Below the pieces are notes generated by a model, which was given only the letters and a program-made list of their open reading frames with translations, searched no databases and was not told the DNA's origin. The translations under genes and the position numbers were made by a program. This document shows, piece by piece, positions 53,527 through 62,075 of a stretch of 64,000 bases of DNA. How positions within the stretch are numbered: the first letter of the stretch is position 1; each line of letters starts with the position of its first letter. The stretch lies in contig NZ_JACHJN010000015.1 in NCBI RefSeq assembly GCF_014203665.1, positions 62,001-126,000 of the forward strand, read 5' to 3'. The DNA is from Saccharothrix tamanrassetensis (lineage in GTDB: Bacteria > Actinomycetota > Actinomycetes > Mycobacteriales > Pseudonocardiaceae).

Positions 53527-56500
53527 CGGTGACCGGACTGCCGCGCACCGACGTCGACGCCGAGCCGGTGAAGGTGTCCAGGTGGGTGCCGGAACGCGCG
53601 GGGATCCTGAACGTGTGGCGGTACTACGACGAGGTGTTCCAGTTCCACAAGGGACGGTTGCTGCTGCGCGGCCCCAACGGCACGGGCAAGTCGAAGGCGC
53701 TGGAACTGCTGCTGCCCTTCCTGTTCGACGCCAACCTGCGTGCCAACCGGCTCTCCACGTTCGGCACGTCCGAACGCACCATGCACTGGAACCTGATGGG
53801 AGAGGGCGCGACCGGCACCACCAGGGTCGGTTACGTGTGGCTGGAGTTCCGCTTCCCCGGTGCGGGCGGCTCGCCGGACGAGTGGTTCTCCTGCGGCGCG
53901 CGACTGGCCGCGACCAAGCACACCACCACGGTGCACCCGGACTACTTCACCACCGATCAGCGCATCGGCGTGCCCGGTGGCCTCTCGCTCGCCGACCGCC
54001 ACGGCGCGCCCCTCACCGGCAAAGCCCTGGAAGCCGCGCTCGCCGATCGGGGCACCCTGCACCAGAACGCGGCGGACTACCGGACGGCCGTGCGCTCGGC
54101 ACTGTTCCCCGGCCTGAGCGAGCAGCGCTACGACGCGCTCATCACGGCCCTGCTCCAGCTCCGCACGCCGAAGCTCTCGCAGCGCCTCGATCCCGGGCTG
54201 TTGTCGGCCCTGCTGTCCAAGGCGCTGCCACCGCTGGGCGAAGCGGAGATCAGCGACCTGGCCGAGGGCTTCGAGCGCCTGGACCGGCAGCGTGAGCAGC
54301 TCAAGCGCCTGGACGCGGAGGTGCGGGCCGCACAGCACCTCAAGGACAGGCAACGCGCGTACGCGCAGCGCGTGCTGCGCGCCGCGGCGGCGAAGCTGAT
54401 CTCCGCGACCACGGAACTGGGGAACCTGGCAGAGACCGCGAAGCGCTCCGAAGAGGACTACCACCGCGCCGCGCAGCGCAAGCAAGAGGCCGAAGAACGT
54501 GGCGAGCTGCTGGAACACCGCATCGTCGAGACCGACGGGCGCATCCAGGGACTGATCGGCAGCGAGGCGTACCGGCAGGGTGAGCAGCTCGACCGGTTGC
54601 GGACCCGCGTGCGTGAGGCGCGTGCGACCGCCGGGACGAGGCGCGCCGAAGCGACTCGTCACCGCCGGACCGCCCAGACCGACCAGGAAGCGGCCGACAC
54701 CGCCGCCCGGCACGCGGAGTCGCGGGCCCGAACCGCGGCAGCGCTGGCCGACGACGCCTCGACCGCCGCCGCACGCGTCGGCCTCGCCTCGGTGCACGCC
54801 GAGATCGCCCGCGCCCTCACCGACCCCTCGCGGTCGCGAACCCTGTTGCGGGCCGCGGTGCAGGCACGTGCCGAGCAGGTGGAGGCCGTGCGCGCGGCGC
54901 TGGGCGAGCACGAGGTCGCGGTCAACAGCAGGCGGGATGCGGAACGGGCGCTCGAGGAGGCCAGGGAAGCCCTGACCGAGGCCACCGAACGACGTGCCGA
55001 ACTCGCCGACCGGCGGGAGACCGCGCTCGCGGAGCTGCGAGCGGCCCTCCGCGCTTGGGCGGCGGGCTGCCGTGAGCTGACCTTCCCCGACCCCGCGGCA
55101 CTGGCCGACCTCGCGACGTCGGAGACCGCCGTGTTGACCGAGGTCGACGCCGTGGCGAGCCGCGTGCTGAACGCCATCACCAGGGACGAGACCTTGGTCG
55201 AGACGGCGTTGGGCGACGCCGAGCGCGAGCGGGACGCACTGCGCGAGGAGGTTCGGCGACTGCTGACCGAGGAGGACCTGCCTCCCCAGCCACCGCACAC
55301 GCGCACCGCGGACCGCGCGGCGATGACCGGCGCGCCGCTGTGGCGCTTGGTGCGCTTCGCCGACGCGGTGCCCGACGACGTCCGCGCGGCGGTGGAGGCC
55401 GCGCTCCAGGCCTCGGGACTGCTCGACTCCTGGGTCGGCCACGACGGCGCGGTCACCGGGCACGACACGTTCGCCGTGCCCGATGCCGTGCCGCCGGCGC
55501 CGGACCGCTCGCTCGCCGACGTCCTCGTACCCGAGGTGGACGCGCCCGTGTCCGCCCATGTCGTCGCCCGTCTGCTGGAGGGTGTGGCCTACGGGGAGGG
55601 GCCGCCCGAAGCGCACCCGGCCGCCATCGGCGCGGACGGTGGTTGGCGCATGGGAACCATGCGAGGCACCTGGCGCAAGGACGAGGCCGCGCACATCGGT
55701 GCGCTCGCCAGGCAACGGGCCCGACAGCGCCGGTTGACCGAGCTGCACGAGCGGATCGCCGCGTCGGAGGTTTCGGTCGAGACGCACACGGCCGCGTTGC
55801 GCTCGCTGGCGTCGCGCAGGTCGGCCGTCGAAGCCGACCGGGACGCACGACCCGGCCACGCCGACGCCGACGCGGCGCTGGAGGCCCTGACCAGAGCGGA
55901 ATCGGCGGTCTCCACCGCCGACGGCGTGGTTCGGCGGTCGCTGGACGCCTTGGCCAAGAGCGAGCAGCGCGTGGATCGCGCCCTGCGCGCCTTGACCGCG
56001 ACGGCGGCCGAGCACGGCCTGCCCGCCGAGCGGAGCGCGCTCGGCTCCGTCGCGGCTGCGGTGGACGCCTTCCGGACTGCGTCCGACGCGTGGATCGACG
56101 AGCACACCGCCCTGCTCGCGGCGCGACGCGAGGCCGACAGGACCGCCGAGCAGGCCCAGCGCTCCCGGCGCGTCGCCGAGCAGCGGGAGAACGAGGCAGG
56201 CGACGCCGAGTCCGTGGCCCGCGGGCTCGACAGCGAACTGGACGCGGTCGAAGGCACCATCGGAGTGGGCTACCGGCAGGTGCTGGACGAACTCGCCACG
56301 CTGCGCGACCGGCTCGGTGACCTCAGGCGGGAGGCGACCGCGAACCAGAAGGAGGTCGGCAACCTGGCGGTGCGCCTGGGTGAACTCATCACCCAGCGCG
56401 CCAACGACGCACAGGTCCGCGACCTCGCCACCGCGACGCGCGACCACACCGCGGCACGGTTCCGCCACCTGGCGAACGGCAGCTTCCCGGCCGACAGCGG

Positions 56501-57584
56501 TCTTGTCGACCTGCCCGCGTTCAGCCGGGTGCTCACGGCGTCGAGCGGTGTCCGGGCAGCGCTCGACGCGGCACGGCTGATCGCGTCGGAGTGGCCGGCG
56601 CTGGCCCACTCGCCGAAGAACCTCGGCGACGCCGCGCACCGGTTGGCCGAGGCGGTGCACGGGTCGCGTGAGGTGCTCGGCGGTCGTGCCGACCTCGAAC
56701 TCGACTCCGACGAGGACGTCCAGGTCTTCTCCGCGATGGTGGACGGGGTGCGGATCGGCGCTTCGGCGCTGTTCGACCTGCTGCGGTCCGACGCGGAACG
56801 CAGCAGGGAGGACATCACCGCGCAAGAGCGCGAGCTGTTCGACAGGACCCTCACCGGGGACACGCGTCGCCACCTCGCCGCCCGGATACGACAGGCCCAC
56901 GACCTGGTCGACGGCATGAACGCCCGCTTGGAGCGCGTGCGCACCGCGTCCAAAGTGGCGGTGCGGTTGGTGTGGGAGGTGTCGCCGGACCTGCCGCCGG
57001 GCACGAAGGCGGCACGTGACCTCCTGCTCAAAGACCCGGTGCGGCTGACCGAGGCGGACCGCGAGTCGCTGCACACGTTCTTCCGCGACCGGATCGAACG
57101 GGCCAAGGGCGACGAGACGGCCGCGAGCTGGGAGCAACAGCTGGGGCAGGTGTTCGACTACACGTCCTGGCACCGGTTCGTGGTGGAGGTCGACCGCATG
57201 AACGGGGCGGGCTGGCAGCCCCTGACCAAGAAGCTGCACGGGGCGCTGTCCGGCGGTGAGAAGGCGATCGCGCTGCACCTGCCGCTGTTCGCCGCCGTGG
57301 CCGCCCACTACCAGGCGGTGGCCCGAGCACCGAGGGTCATCCTGCTGGACGAAGTCTTCGTCGGAGTCGACAGCGTCAACCGCGGCCAGGTGTTCCGGTT
57401 GCTGTCGGCGCTGGACCTCGACCTGGTGCTCACCTCCGACCACGAGTGGTGCACCTACCGCGAGCTGGACGGCATCGCGATCCACCAGCTGATCAGCGGT
57501 GGCGACGACGACGCCGTCACCACCGCCCGGTTCGTGTGGAACGGCACCGAGGTGGTCGACGATGAGGCAGTGGACGACGATTGA
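53523..57584 (+). CDS. jetC: Wadjet SMC-like ATPase JetC (TIGR02680 family)
   Basis: 1353 residues of SMC/MukB-like design. The N-terminal head has Walker A GPNGTGKSK at 50-58. Two long coiled-coil arms rich in Ala/Glu/Arg run at about 240-560 and 720-1190. The C-terminal head has the ABC signature LSGGEK near 1243, Walker B VILLDEVF near 1272 and the D-loop GVDSVNRG. A short hinge-like region lies between the arms (VRFADAVPDDVRAAVEAALQA). In Wadjet complexes this motor extrudes DNA loops and recognises small circular plasmids. Coupled to jetB by a 4-bp overlap, and the last gene of the operon. Confidence 0.93.
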   Translation: MTVTGLPRTDVDAEPVKVSRWVPERAGILNVWRYYDEVFQFHKGRLLLRGPNGTGKSKALELLLPFLFDANLRANRLSTFGTSERTMHWNLMGEGATGTTRVGYVWLEFRFPGAGGSPDEWFSCGARLAATKHTTTVHPDYFTTDQRIGVPGGLSLADRHGAPLTGKALEAALADRGTLHQNAADYRTAVRSALFPGLSEQRYDALITALLQLRTPKLSQRLDPGLLSALLSKALPPLGEAEISDLAEGFERLDRQREQLKRLDAEVRAAQHLKDRQRAYAQRVLRAAAAKLISATTELGNLAETAKRSEEDYHRAAQRKQEAEERGELLEHRIVETDGRIQGLIGSEAYRQGEQLDRLRTRVREARATAGTRRAEATRHRRTAQTDQEAADTAARHAESRARTAAALADDASTAAARVGLASVHAEIARALTDPSRSRTLLRAAVQARAEQVEAVRAALGEHEVAVNSRRDAERALEEAREALTEATERRAELADRRETALAELRAALRAWAAGCRELTFPDPAALADLATSETAVLTEVDAVASRVLNAITRDETLVETALGDAERERDALREEVRRLLTEEDLPPQPPHTRTADRAAMTGAPLWRLVRFADAVPDDVRAAVEAALQASGLLDSWVGHDGAVTGHDTFAVPDAVPPAPDRSLADVLVPEVDAPVSAHVVARLLEGVAYGEGPPEAHPAAIGADGGWRMGTMRGTWRKDEAAHIGALARQRARQRRLTELHERIAASEVSVETHTAALRSLASRRSAVEADRDARPGHADADAALEALTRAESAVSTADGVVRRSLDALAKSEQRVDRALRALTATAAEHGLPAERSALGSVAAAVDAFRTASDAWIDEHTALLAARREADRTAEQAQRSRRVAEQRENEAGDAESVARGLDSELDAVEGTIGVGYRQVLDELATLRDRLGDLRREATANQKEVGNLAVRLGELITQRANDAQVRDLATATRDHTAARFRHLANGSFPADSGLVDLPAFSRVLTASSGVRAALDAARLIASEWPALAHSPKNLGDAAHRLAEAVHGSREVLGGRADLELDSDEDVQVFSAMVDGVRIGASALFDLLRSDAERSREDITAQERELFDRTLTGDTRRHLAARIRQAHDLVDGMNARLERVRTASKVAVRLVWEVSPDLPPGTKAARDLLLKDPVRLTEADRESLHTFFRDRIERAKGDETAASWEQQLGQVFDYTSWHRFVVEVDRMNGAGWQPLTKKLHGALSGGEKAIALHLPLFAAVAAHYQAVARAPRVILLDEVFVGVDSVNRGQVFRLLSALDLDLVLTSDHEWCTYRELDGIAIHQLISGGDDDAVTTARFVWNGTEVVDDEAVDDD

Positions 57585-58137
57585 GAGCGGTCCACCGCCG
57601 GTCGGAGCCCCGATCGCCCGGTGAGCCACGTCGATGATCGGTGACGCGCTCCACGACACTCCCGGCCTGAGGTCGCGGCTGGGTGTGTGCGGTTCGTACT
57701 GAGCCTGACCAGGCAACTCAAGGATCGTCACAGTACCGCCAAGGTCTCTTGAGGCATGCTCGGCATTGTCAGCGGCTGGTCGGTGGAGGGCCCGCGAACA
57801 TGGATCTGCGGTACGAGCCGATCTCGTCCGCGGAGAACGAGCACCGGCTTCCTGAGTCGCTTTGTGTCAACGGTGTCGGTGACTGGCCTAGTCCGGCCAC
57901 TGCACTGGAATCGACGCGATCGCAGTCGTCAGAACCAGCAGGATCGCGCTTGACGCGCGGTGGGGGTGTCAGTCGTGGTTCCGGCTGGCTGTCCGTTGAC
58001 TTTGTTGCCGCATTGGCTTCGTTGCTGCTGGTCGATCACGGCCCGCGATAACACCGTAGTGCGCCGTGGGTGACAGCTGTGCGAAATCAGGCTTTGGTCG
58101 GAAATGGCGCGCAGACAAGACTGGGGGAGTGTCGTGA
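57585..58137. other. 553-bp gap between jetC and the next operon
   Basis: No gene is supported. A 122-codon plus frame (57683-58051) has no motif or ribosome site. GC is lower than average. GGGGGAG ends about 11 bp before the ATG at 58138 and is its likely ribosome site. The Wadjet operon's terminator was not identified. Confidence 0.35.
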
Positions 58138-59616
58138 ATGGATAACGGGCAGAGTGGCGTGGGTGAGTGGCAGGTCGCTATCGTCGGCGCGGGCAATGCC
58201 GGACTCTGTTCGGGGATAGCCGCGTTGCAGGCCGGTGTCACCTCGGTTGCCGTTTTCGACGCCGCGCCGGAGGAGTTGCGCGGTGGGAACAGCTCGTTGA
58301 CCAAGACCATGCGTTTCTGCTGGCAGGGCGGTTCGTTCATCGCCGGCCTGCTCCGGGACGCCGACAAGGGCCGAGTCGAAGAGATCCTGGGCGGCCGGTC
58401 GGGGTACACCGAGGAGCAGTACCTGGACGATTGGCTTCGGGGCTCGGGCTGCCAGGTGGATGTCACGCTGGTGAACTCGGTCATCCGTCGTTCGGAGAGC
58501 ACGATCGCGTGGATGCGTGACTTCGGTCAACGTTGGGCGCCCAGGCCCAAGCCTCTTCCCGGTGATGTGCCCATCGTTCTCGACGGTGGCGGTGAAGGCC
58601 TGCAAAGCCGTAACTTCGCCCAGTTCGAACGGCTTGGCGGAAGAGTTTTCTACGACAGTGCGGTGACCGCGATCGATGTGGTCGACGGCGGACGGTATGC
58701 CCTCCGGGGATCCGGGCCCGCGTTTCCGGTCATTGCCGACGCGTTGGTCCTGGCGTCTGCGGGCTTCGAGGGGAACCCGGAGATGCGGGAGCGCCACCTC
58801 GGCGACCAGTGGCGGGATGTGAAGTTGCGCGGGGTGCCGTTCAACAAGGGTGCTCCGTTGGCGGCGGCCATCGCCCTCGGCGCCGACCGGGCGGGCAACT
58901 GGGGGAAGTGCCACGCCACACCGCAGGGGATCGAGTTGCCGGACTACATGCTGCCGGGGCAGATGCGCCAATCGCACGACTTGACGCGTTACGCCTTTCC
59001 GCGGGGTATCGTCGTCAATCGGCAGGGCCGCCGCTTCTTCGACGAATCCGCGGACTACAGCAACCTGACCTACGTCACGCTGGGGCAGAAGATCCTGGAC
59101 CAGCCCGGGCAGATCGCCTTCCAGATATTCGACGACAAGGTGATCGGCGCCGGCGTACTGCCGGACGGCTACCTCGCCGACCCGGCGTCGGTGCTCAGCC
59201 GGTCGATCGAGGACGGGGCTCGGCAACTCGGCATCGATGTCGAGAATCTGAGCCATGAAGTCCAGCGGATGAACAGCGGTGGCGGAGACTTCGAACCCGC
59301 CGAACGGGGCGCTGCCGTACGTACACCGAAACGGCTCGATACGGCTCCGTTCCTGTTCGTTCCCGTGGTCTGCGGCTTGACGTTCACCTATGGCGGACTG
59401 TCGGTGACCACCAACGCGGAGGTGCGCGGGGGTGGCGAGCCGATCAACGGGCTCTATGCGGCCGGCGTGATCGTCGGCGGCCTTTACGACCAGGGATATC
59501 CGGGCGGCACCGGACTGATGGCGGGCGCTGTGCTGGGCCGGGCGGCAGGCACCGCCGCTGCCGGTCATGCCATTCGAACGGGGGGAACCGATCGTGTCGG
59601 GAACTCCGCCGGCTGA
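58138..59616 (+). CDS. FAD-dependent dehydrogenase, TcuA/fumarate-reductase type
   Basis: 492 residues. The FAD-binding motif VAIVGAGNAGLCSGIAALQAG is near the start. RGGNSSLTKTMRFCW (typical of tricarballylate dehydrogenase TcuA) is followed by ADALVLASAGFEGNPEMRERHLG, FPRGIVVNRQGRRFFDE and a C-terminal FAD motif PINGLYAAGVIVGGLYDQGYPGGTGLMAGAVLGR. The family introduces or removes double bonds in carboxylic acids or steroids. Being the first gene of a coupled operon with a Gfo/Idh oxidoreductase, a beta-helix protein and a nucleotide-sugar dehydrogenase points to a dedicated pathway. The substrate is unknown. Its final 23 bp overlap the next gene. Confidence 0.87.
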   Translation: MDNGQSGVGEWQVAIVGAGNAGLCSGIAALQAGVTSVAVFDAAPEELRGGNSSLTKTMRFCWQGGSFIAGLLRDADKGRVEEILGGRSGYTEEQYLDDWLRGSGCQVDVTLVNSVIRRSESTIAWMRDFGQRWAPRPKPLPGDVPIVLDGGGEGLQSRNFAQFERLGGRVFYDSAVTAIDVVDGGRYALRGSGPAFPVIADALVLASAGFEGNPEMRERHLGDQWRDVKLRGVPFNKGAPLAAAIALGADRAGNWGKCHATPQGIELPDYMLPGQMRQSHDLTRYAFPRGIVVNRQGRRFFDESADYSNLTYVTLGQKILDQPGQIAFQIFDDKVIGAGVLPDGYLADPASVLSRSIEDGARQLGIDVENLSHEVQRMNSGGGDFEPAERGAAVRTPKRLDTAPFLFVPVVCGLTFTYGGLSVTTNAEVRGGGEPINGLYAAGVIVGGLYDQGYPGGTGLMAGAVLGRAAGTAAAGHAIRTGGTDRVGNSAG

Positions 59617-60739
59617 CCTGACCATCGTAGTGGTCGGGATCGGGAAGATCGGGGCACGACATGCCGCCTGTTTCCAGCAGGCAGGCCACCGGATCGGCAC
59701 GGTGGACCACCGGAGTGGCGCGGACTGGGACCGGGTGTCGCGGGTGCCCGACCCGACTCGCGTCGACGCCTGGGTGGTCGCGACGCCGACGGCCACGCAC
59801 CTTTCGGTGGTCGACGAGATCCTGCACTGCCGGCCGGACGCCCGGATCCTGCTCGAGAAACCGGCCTGCTACCCGACCGACCTCGCCGGTCTCATGCGGA
59901 CGATCCGGCAGCACCCCCGTTCCCGGATCGTCGTCAACGACGTGTACGCGTACAGCGAGGCAGTGCGGTGCTTCGGGGACTCCGTGCGAGAGCTCAGCGC
60001 GTCCGATCCGATCCGGAAGATCACCGTGGAGTTCACCAAGAACCGGGAGCTCGACGTCGCGAACGGCAGGTTCGTCGACACCCAGTACGGCGAGGCCGGC
60101 TACGAGCTCTTCCACATGTTGAGCATTCTGCGGTCGATCCTCCCGGCTGACGACTACCGGGCGTACCTTCGTGCCGCGCCGGTTTCGGTGACCTCGGAAA
60201 TGCGCGTGCGCACCTTGGTCGAGGGCCTGCCGGAGATCGAGCTGTACACGTCCTCCGCCGGCTTCATCGCCTATGCCGACCTGGCCGGCTTCGCGTTCTC
60301 CGAGCCTGTGGCGAAGGACTGCACGACACACGCGAGCATTCCCTATGGAACAGAATTCCGGTACCGCGTGGCGGACGTGGAACTGGACTCCGGCACACAC
60401 GTCACCCTGGTCTTCGAGCCGCGCTTCGGCTCGTCCGTCGACTTCAAGAACATGCACTCCGTCCACGTCCGAGACGCTGCCCACGTCCGCGACGGGGTGT
60501 CGCAGCACCACTTCATGATCTCCGGGAACCACTTCGAGGAGGCACTCCTGGCGCAATTGGAGTTGTTGCACAGCGTTGAGGAGGGTACTGCGCTGATACG
60601 GCTCGCCGAACTCCGACGCATGGCGGCACTCAGCACGGCCGTGTCGACCGGCACTTTCCCTCAACCATCGGAAACCGACCAGCCCGGCGACCCGCAGGGG
60701 AATGACCGGATGTTCGCAAGACTCGGGAGTGGGACATGA
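59594..60739 (+). CDS. Gfo/Idh/MocA family oxidoreductase
   Basis: About 381 residues. The NAD(P) motif TIVVVGIGKIGARHAACFQQAG, then AWVVATPTATHLSVVDEILHC, ILLEKPACYPTDLAGLM (EKP catalytic-domain motif) and IVVNDVYAYSEAVRCFGDSV fit the family. The second half (KKITVEFTKNRELD-like strands, GEAGYELFHMLSILRS) is divergent, with Asp/Tyr/His where catalytic His/Lys lie in sugar dehydrogenases. I prefer the GTG at 59594 (GGGGGAA 5 bp upstream) over the ATG at 59567. It overlaps the previous gene by 23 bp and the next by ATGA. The substrate is unknown. Confidence 0.85.
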   Translation: MSGTPPADLTIVVVGIGKIGARHAACFQQAGHRIGTVDHRSGADWDRVSRVPDPTRVDAWVVATPTATHLSVVDEILHCRPDARILLEKPACYPTDLAGLMRTIRQHPRSRIVVNDVYAYSEAVRCFGDSVRELSASDPIRKITVEFTKNRELDVANGRFVDTQYGEAGYELFHMLSILRSILPADDYRAYLRAAPVSVTSEMRVRTLVEGLPEIELYTSSAGFIAYADLAGFAFSEPVAKDCTTHASIPYGTEFRYRVADVELDSGTHVTLVFEPRFGSSVDFKNMHSVHVRDAAHVRDGVSQHHFMISGNHFEEALLAQLELLHSVEEGTALIRLAELRRMAALSTAVSTGTFPQPSETDQPGDPQGNDRMFARLGSGT

Positions 60740-61926
60740 CGCAGAGTGCTCAGGACTGCTCGACGCTGCTACTACCGGCACCGGACATGGTGGCCGAGGT
60801 CATGGACCGGGGATCGGCCCTGTCCCGGATCGCGAGCCAGATCAAGGCCGATGACACCGCTTACGAATCGTTCGCCCGGGCGTGCCGATTCGAGCCCCCG
60901 TTCACCGGGAGCTGGATCCACGGGCCCGGCGAGGAGTCCGCCTACCTGTCCTTGGAACTGGCAGCGGCGACGTTGGGCGACGACCGGTATCGCGCTCTGC
61001 TGGCCGACATCGTGCTGTCGCCCTCCACCGCCATCCCCTACGACTACCGGGCGATGGCCGCGGAGAAACTCGCTCAGGTCGGACCCGGCGAGTTCGCCGT
61101 TCCCCTGAAGGAGATCGTCGATTCGTTCCGACCGCTGCTGCCGCGCACCGCCGAGGCGAAGATCAACGTCCCCACGGACGGCATCGACCACCTCTTCGAC
61201 ATTCCGGACACGGTCACCGGCAGGCTCAACCTCGTGATCGCGGCGAGCAGGGCGAAAACCCTGGAGAGCCAGTACCTGCTCGCCGGGCGGATCCTCGGGA
61301 TCGGTGACGGGGTCGCGGCTCCGAGGACGGAGGCGGAACGGCTGATCAGCGAGGACGTCGGCACCGGCATGGTCTCGCCGTCGGACTACCTGGTGCCGTG
61401 GGACCAGGAGTTCCCGAGTGGGAACGGCGCCGCCCTCACCCTCGCGGAGTTGATGCGGATCGTGCTGATGTGCCCGGAGTTCAAACTCCCGGACGTGACC
61501 GTGCGACCGATCCTGGTCGACTTCTACCGGTCGGTGCTGCGGGCCGGCGGTCGTTCGATCATCGGTCTGGCAGCCGGTGTCTTCCACGTCGAACACGGCA
61601 CCCTGGCCACACCGTCCTACTACTACCAGGGCCGCGACGCCATCCTCGGCAAGGGATGCGTGATCGACTGCGTCGGCGGGGCGATCCTGCAGAAGAGCAC
61701 GTTCCTCGGCGGAGGTTTCATGCCCATCCTGATCCACACCCACAAGCACATCCGCAAGGGCAGCGAAGCAGCCGCCTCGGAGCGGAAGCAGATCCACTCC
61801 TGCGTCTTCGTCGCCGACGCCGGCGCCCGCTACCCGATGAGCGCGATCGGGTTGTTCGAGACGGTCGACTTCCTGGGCAAGGAAACCCCTTACCAAGGAA
61901 TCCGGGCCATCCCGCACGGCGAGTAG
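60736..61926 (+). CDS. Unknown protein with C-terminal left-handed beta-helix-like region
   Basis: 396 residues that I do not recognise as a whole. The N-terminal 230 residues are mostly helical (AYESFARACRFEPPFTGSWI, AYLSLELAAATLGDDRYRALLADIVLS, LVIAASRAKTLESQYLLAGRILG). From about 270 the sequence becomes strand-rich with hexapeptide-like spacing: GRDAILGKGCVIDCVGGAILQKSTFLGGGFMPILIHTHKHIRKG. This resembles the bent beta-helix of acyl- or nucleotidyl-sugar transferases, with a possible catalytic His in the HTHKH cluster. It is coupled by ATGA to the Gfo/Idh gene. A transferase acting on the product of its neighbours is inference. Confidence 0.6.
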   Translation: MTQSAQDCSTLLLPAPDMVAEVMDRGSALSRIASQIKADDTAYESFARACRFEPPFTGSWIHGPGEESAYLSLELAAATLGDDRYRALLADIVLSPSTAIPYDYRAMAAEKLAQVGPGEFAVPLKEIVDSFRPLLPRTAEAKINVPTDGIDHLFDIPDTVTGRLNLVIAASRAKTLESQYLLAGRILGIGDGVAAPRTEAERLISEDVGTGMVSPSDYLVPWDQEFPSGNGAALTLAELMRIVLMCPEFKLPDVTVRPILVDFYRSVLRAGGRSIIGLAAGVFHVEHGTLATPSYYYQGRDAILGKGCVIDCVGGAILQKSTFLGGGFMPILIHTHKHIRKGSEAAASERKQIHSCVFVADAGARYPMSAIGLFETVDFLGKETPYQGIRAIPHGE

Positions 61927-62075
61927 CACCGGCCGGTGCGGGATCGACGCGGACGGCGGCTTCCGGCCGGCACCTGCGGTTCTTTTTCGGCAACTCCACG
62001 AAATCCGAATTGTCTTGGCGTCGCCGGGCCGGGAGCAGCTCTGCCCGGTGGCGGCAAGACGGGGGAGCAGAAGGA

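Noticed and set aside
53478-57731. A 1417-codon minus-strand open frame opposite jetC
   Set aside because: Antisense shadow of the SMC-like gene, with low-complexity Arg/Gly/Val-rich content and no domain.
57683-58051. A 122-codon frame between jetC and the flavoprotein gene
   Set aside because: No ribosome site, no recognised motif and atypical codon use. I treat it as non-coding.
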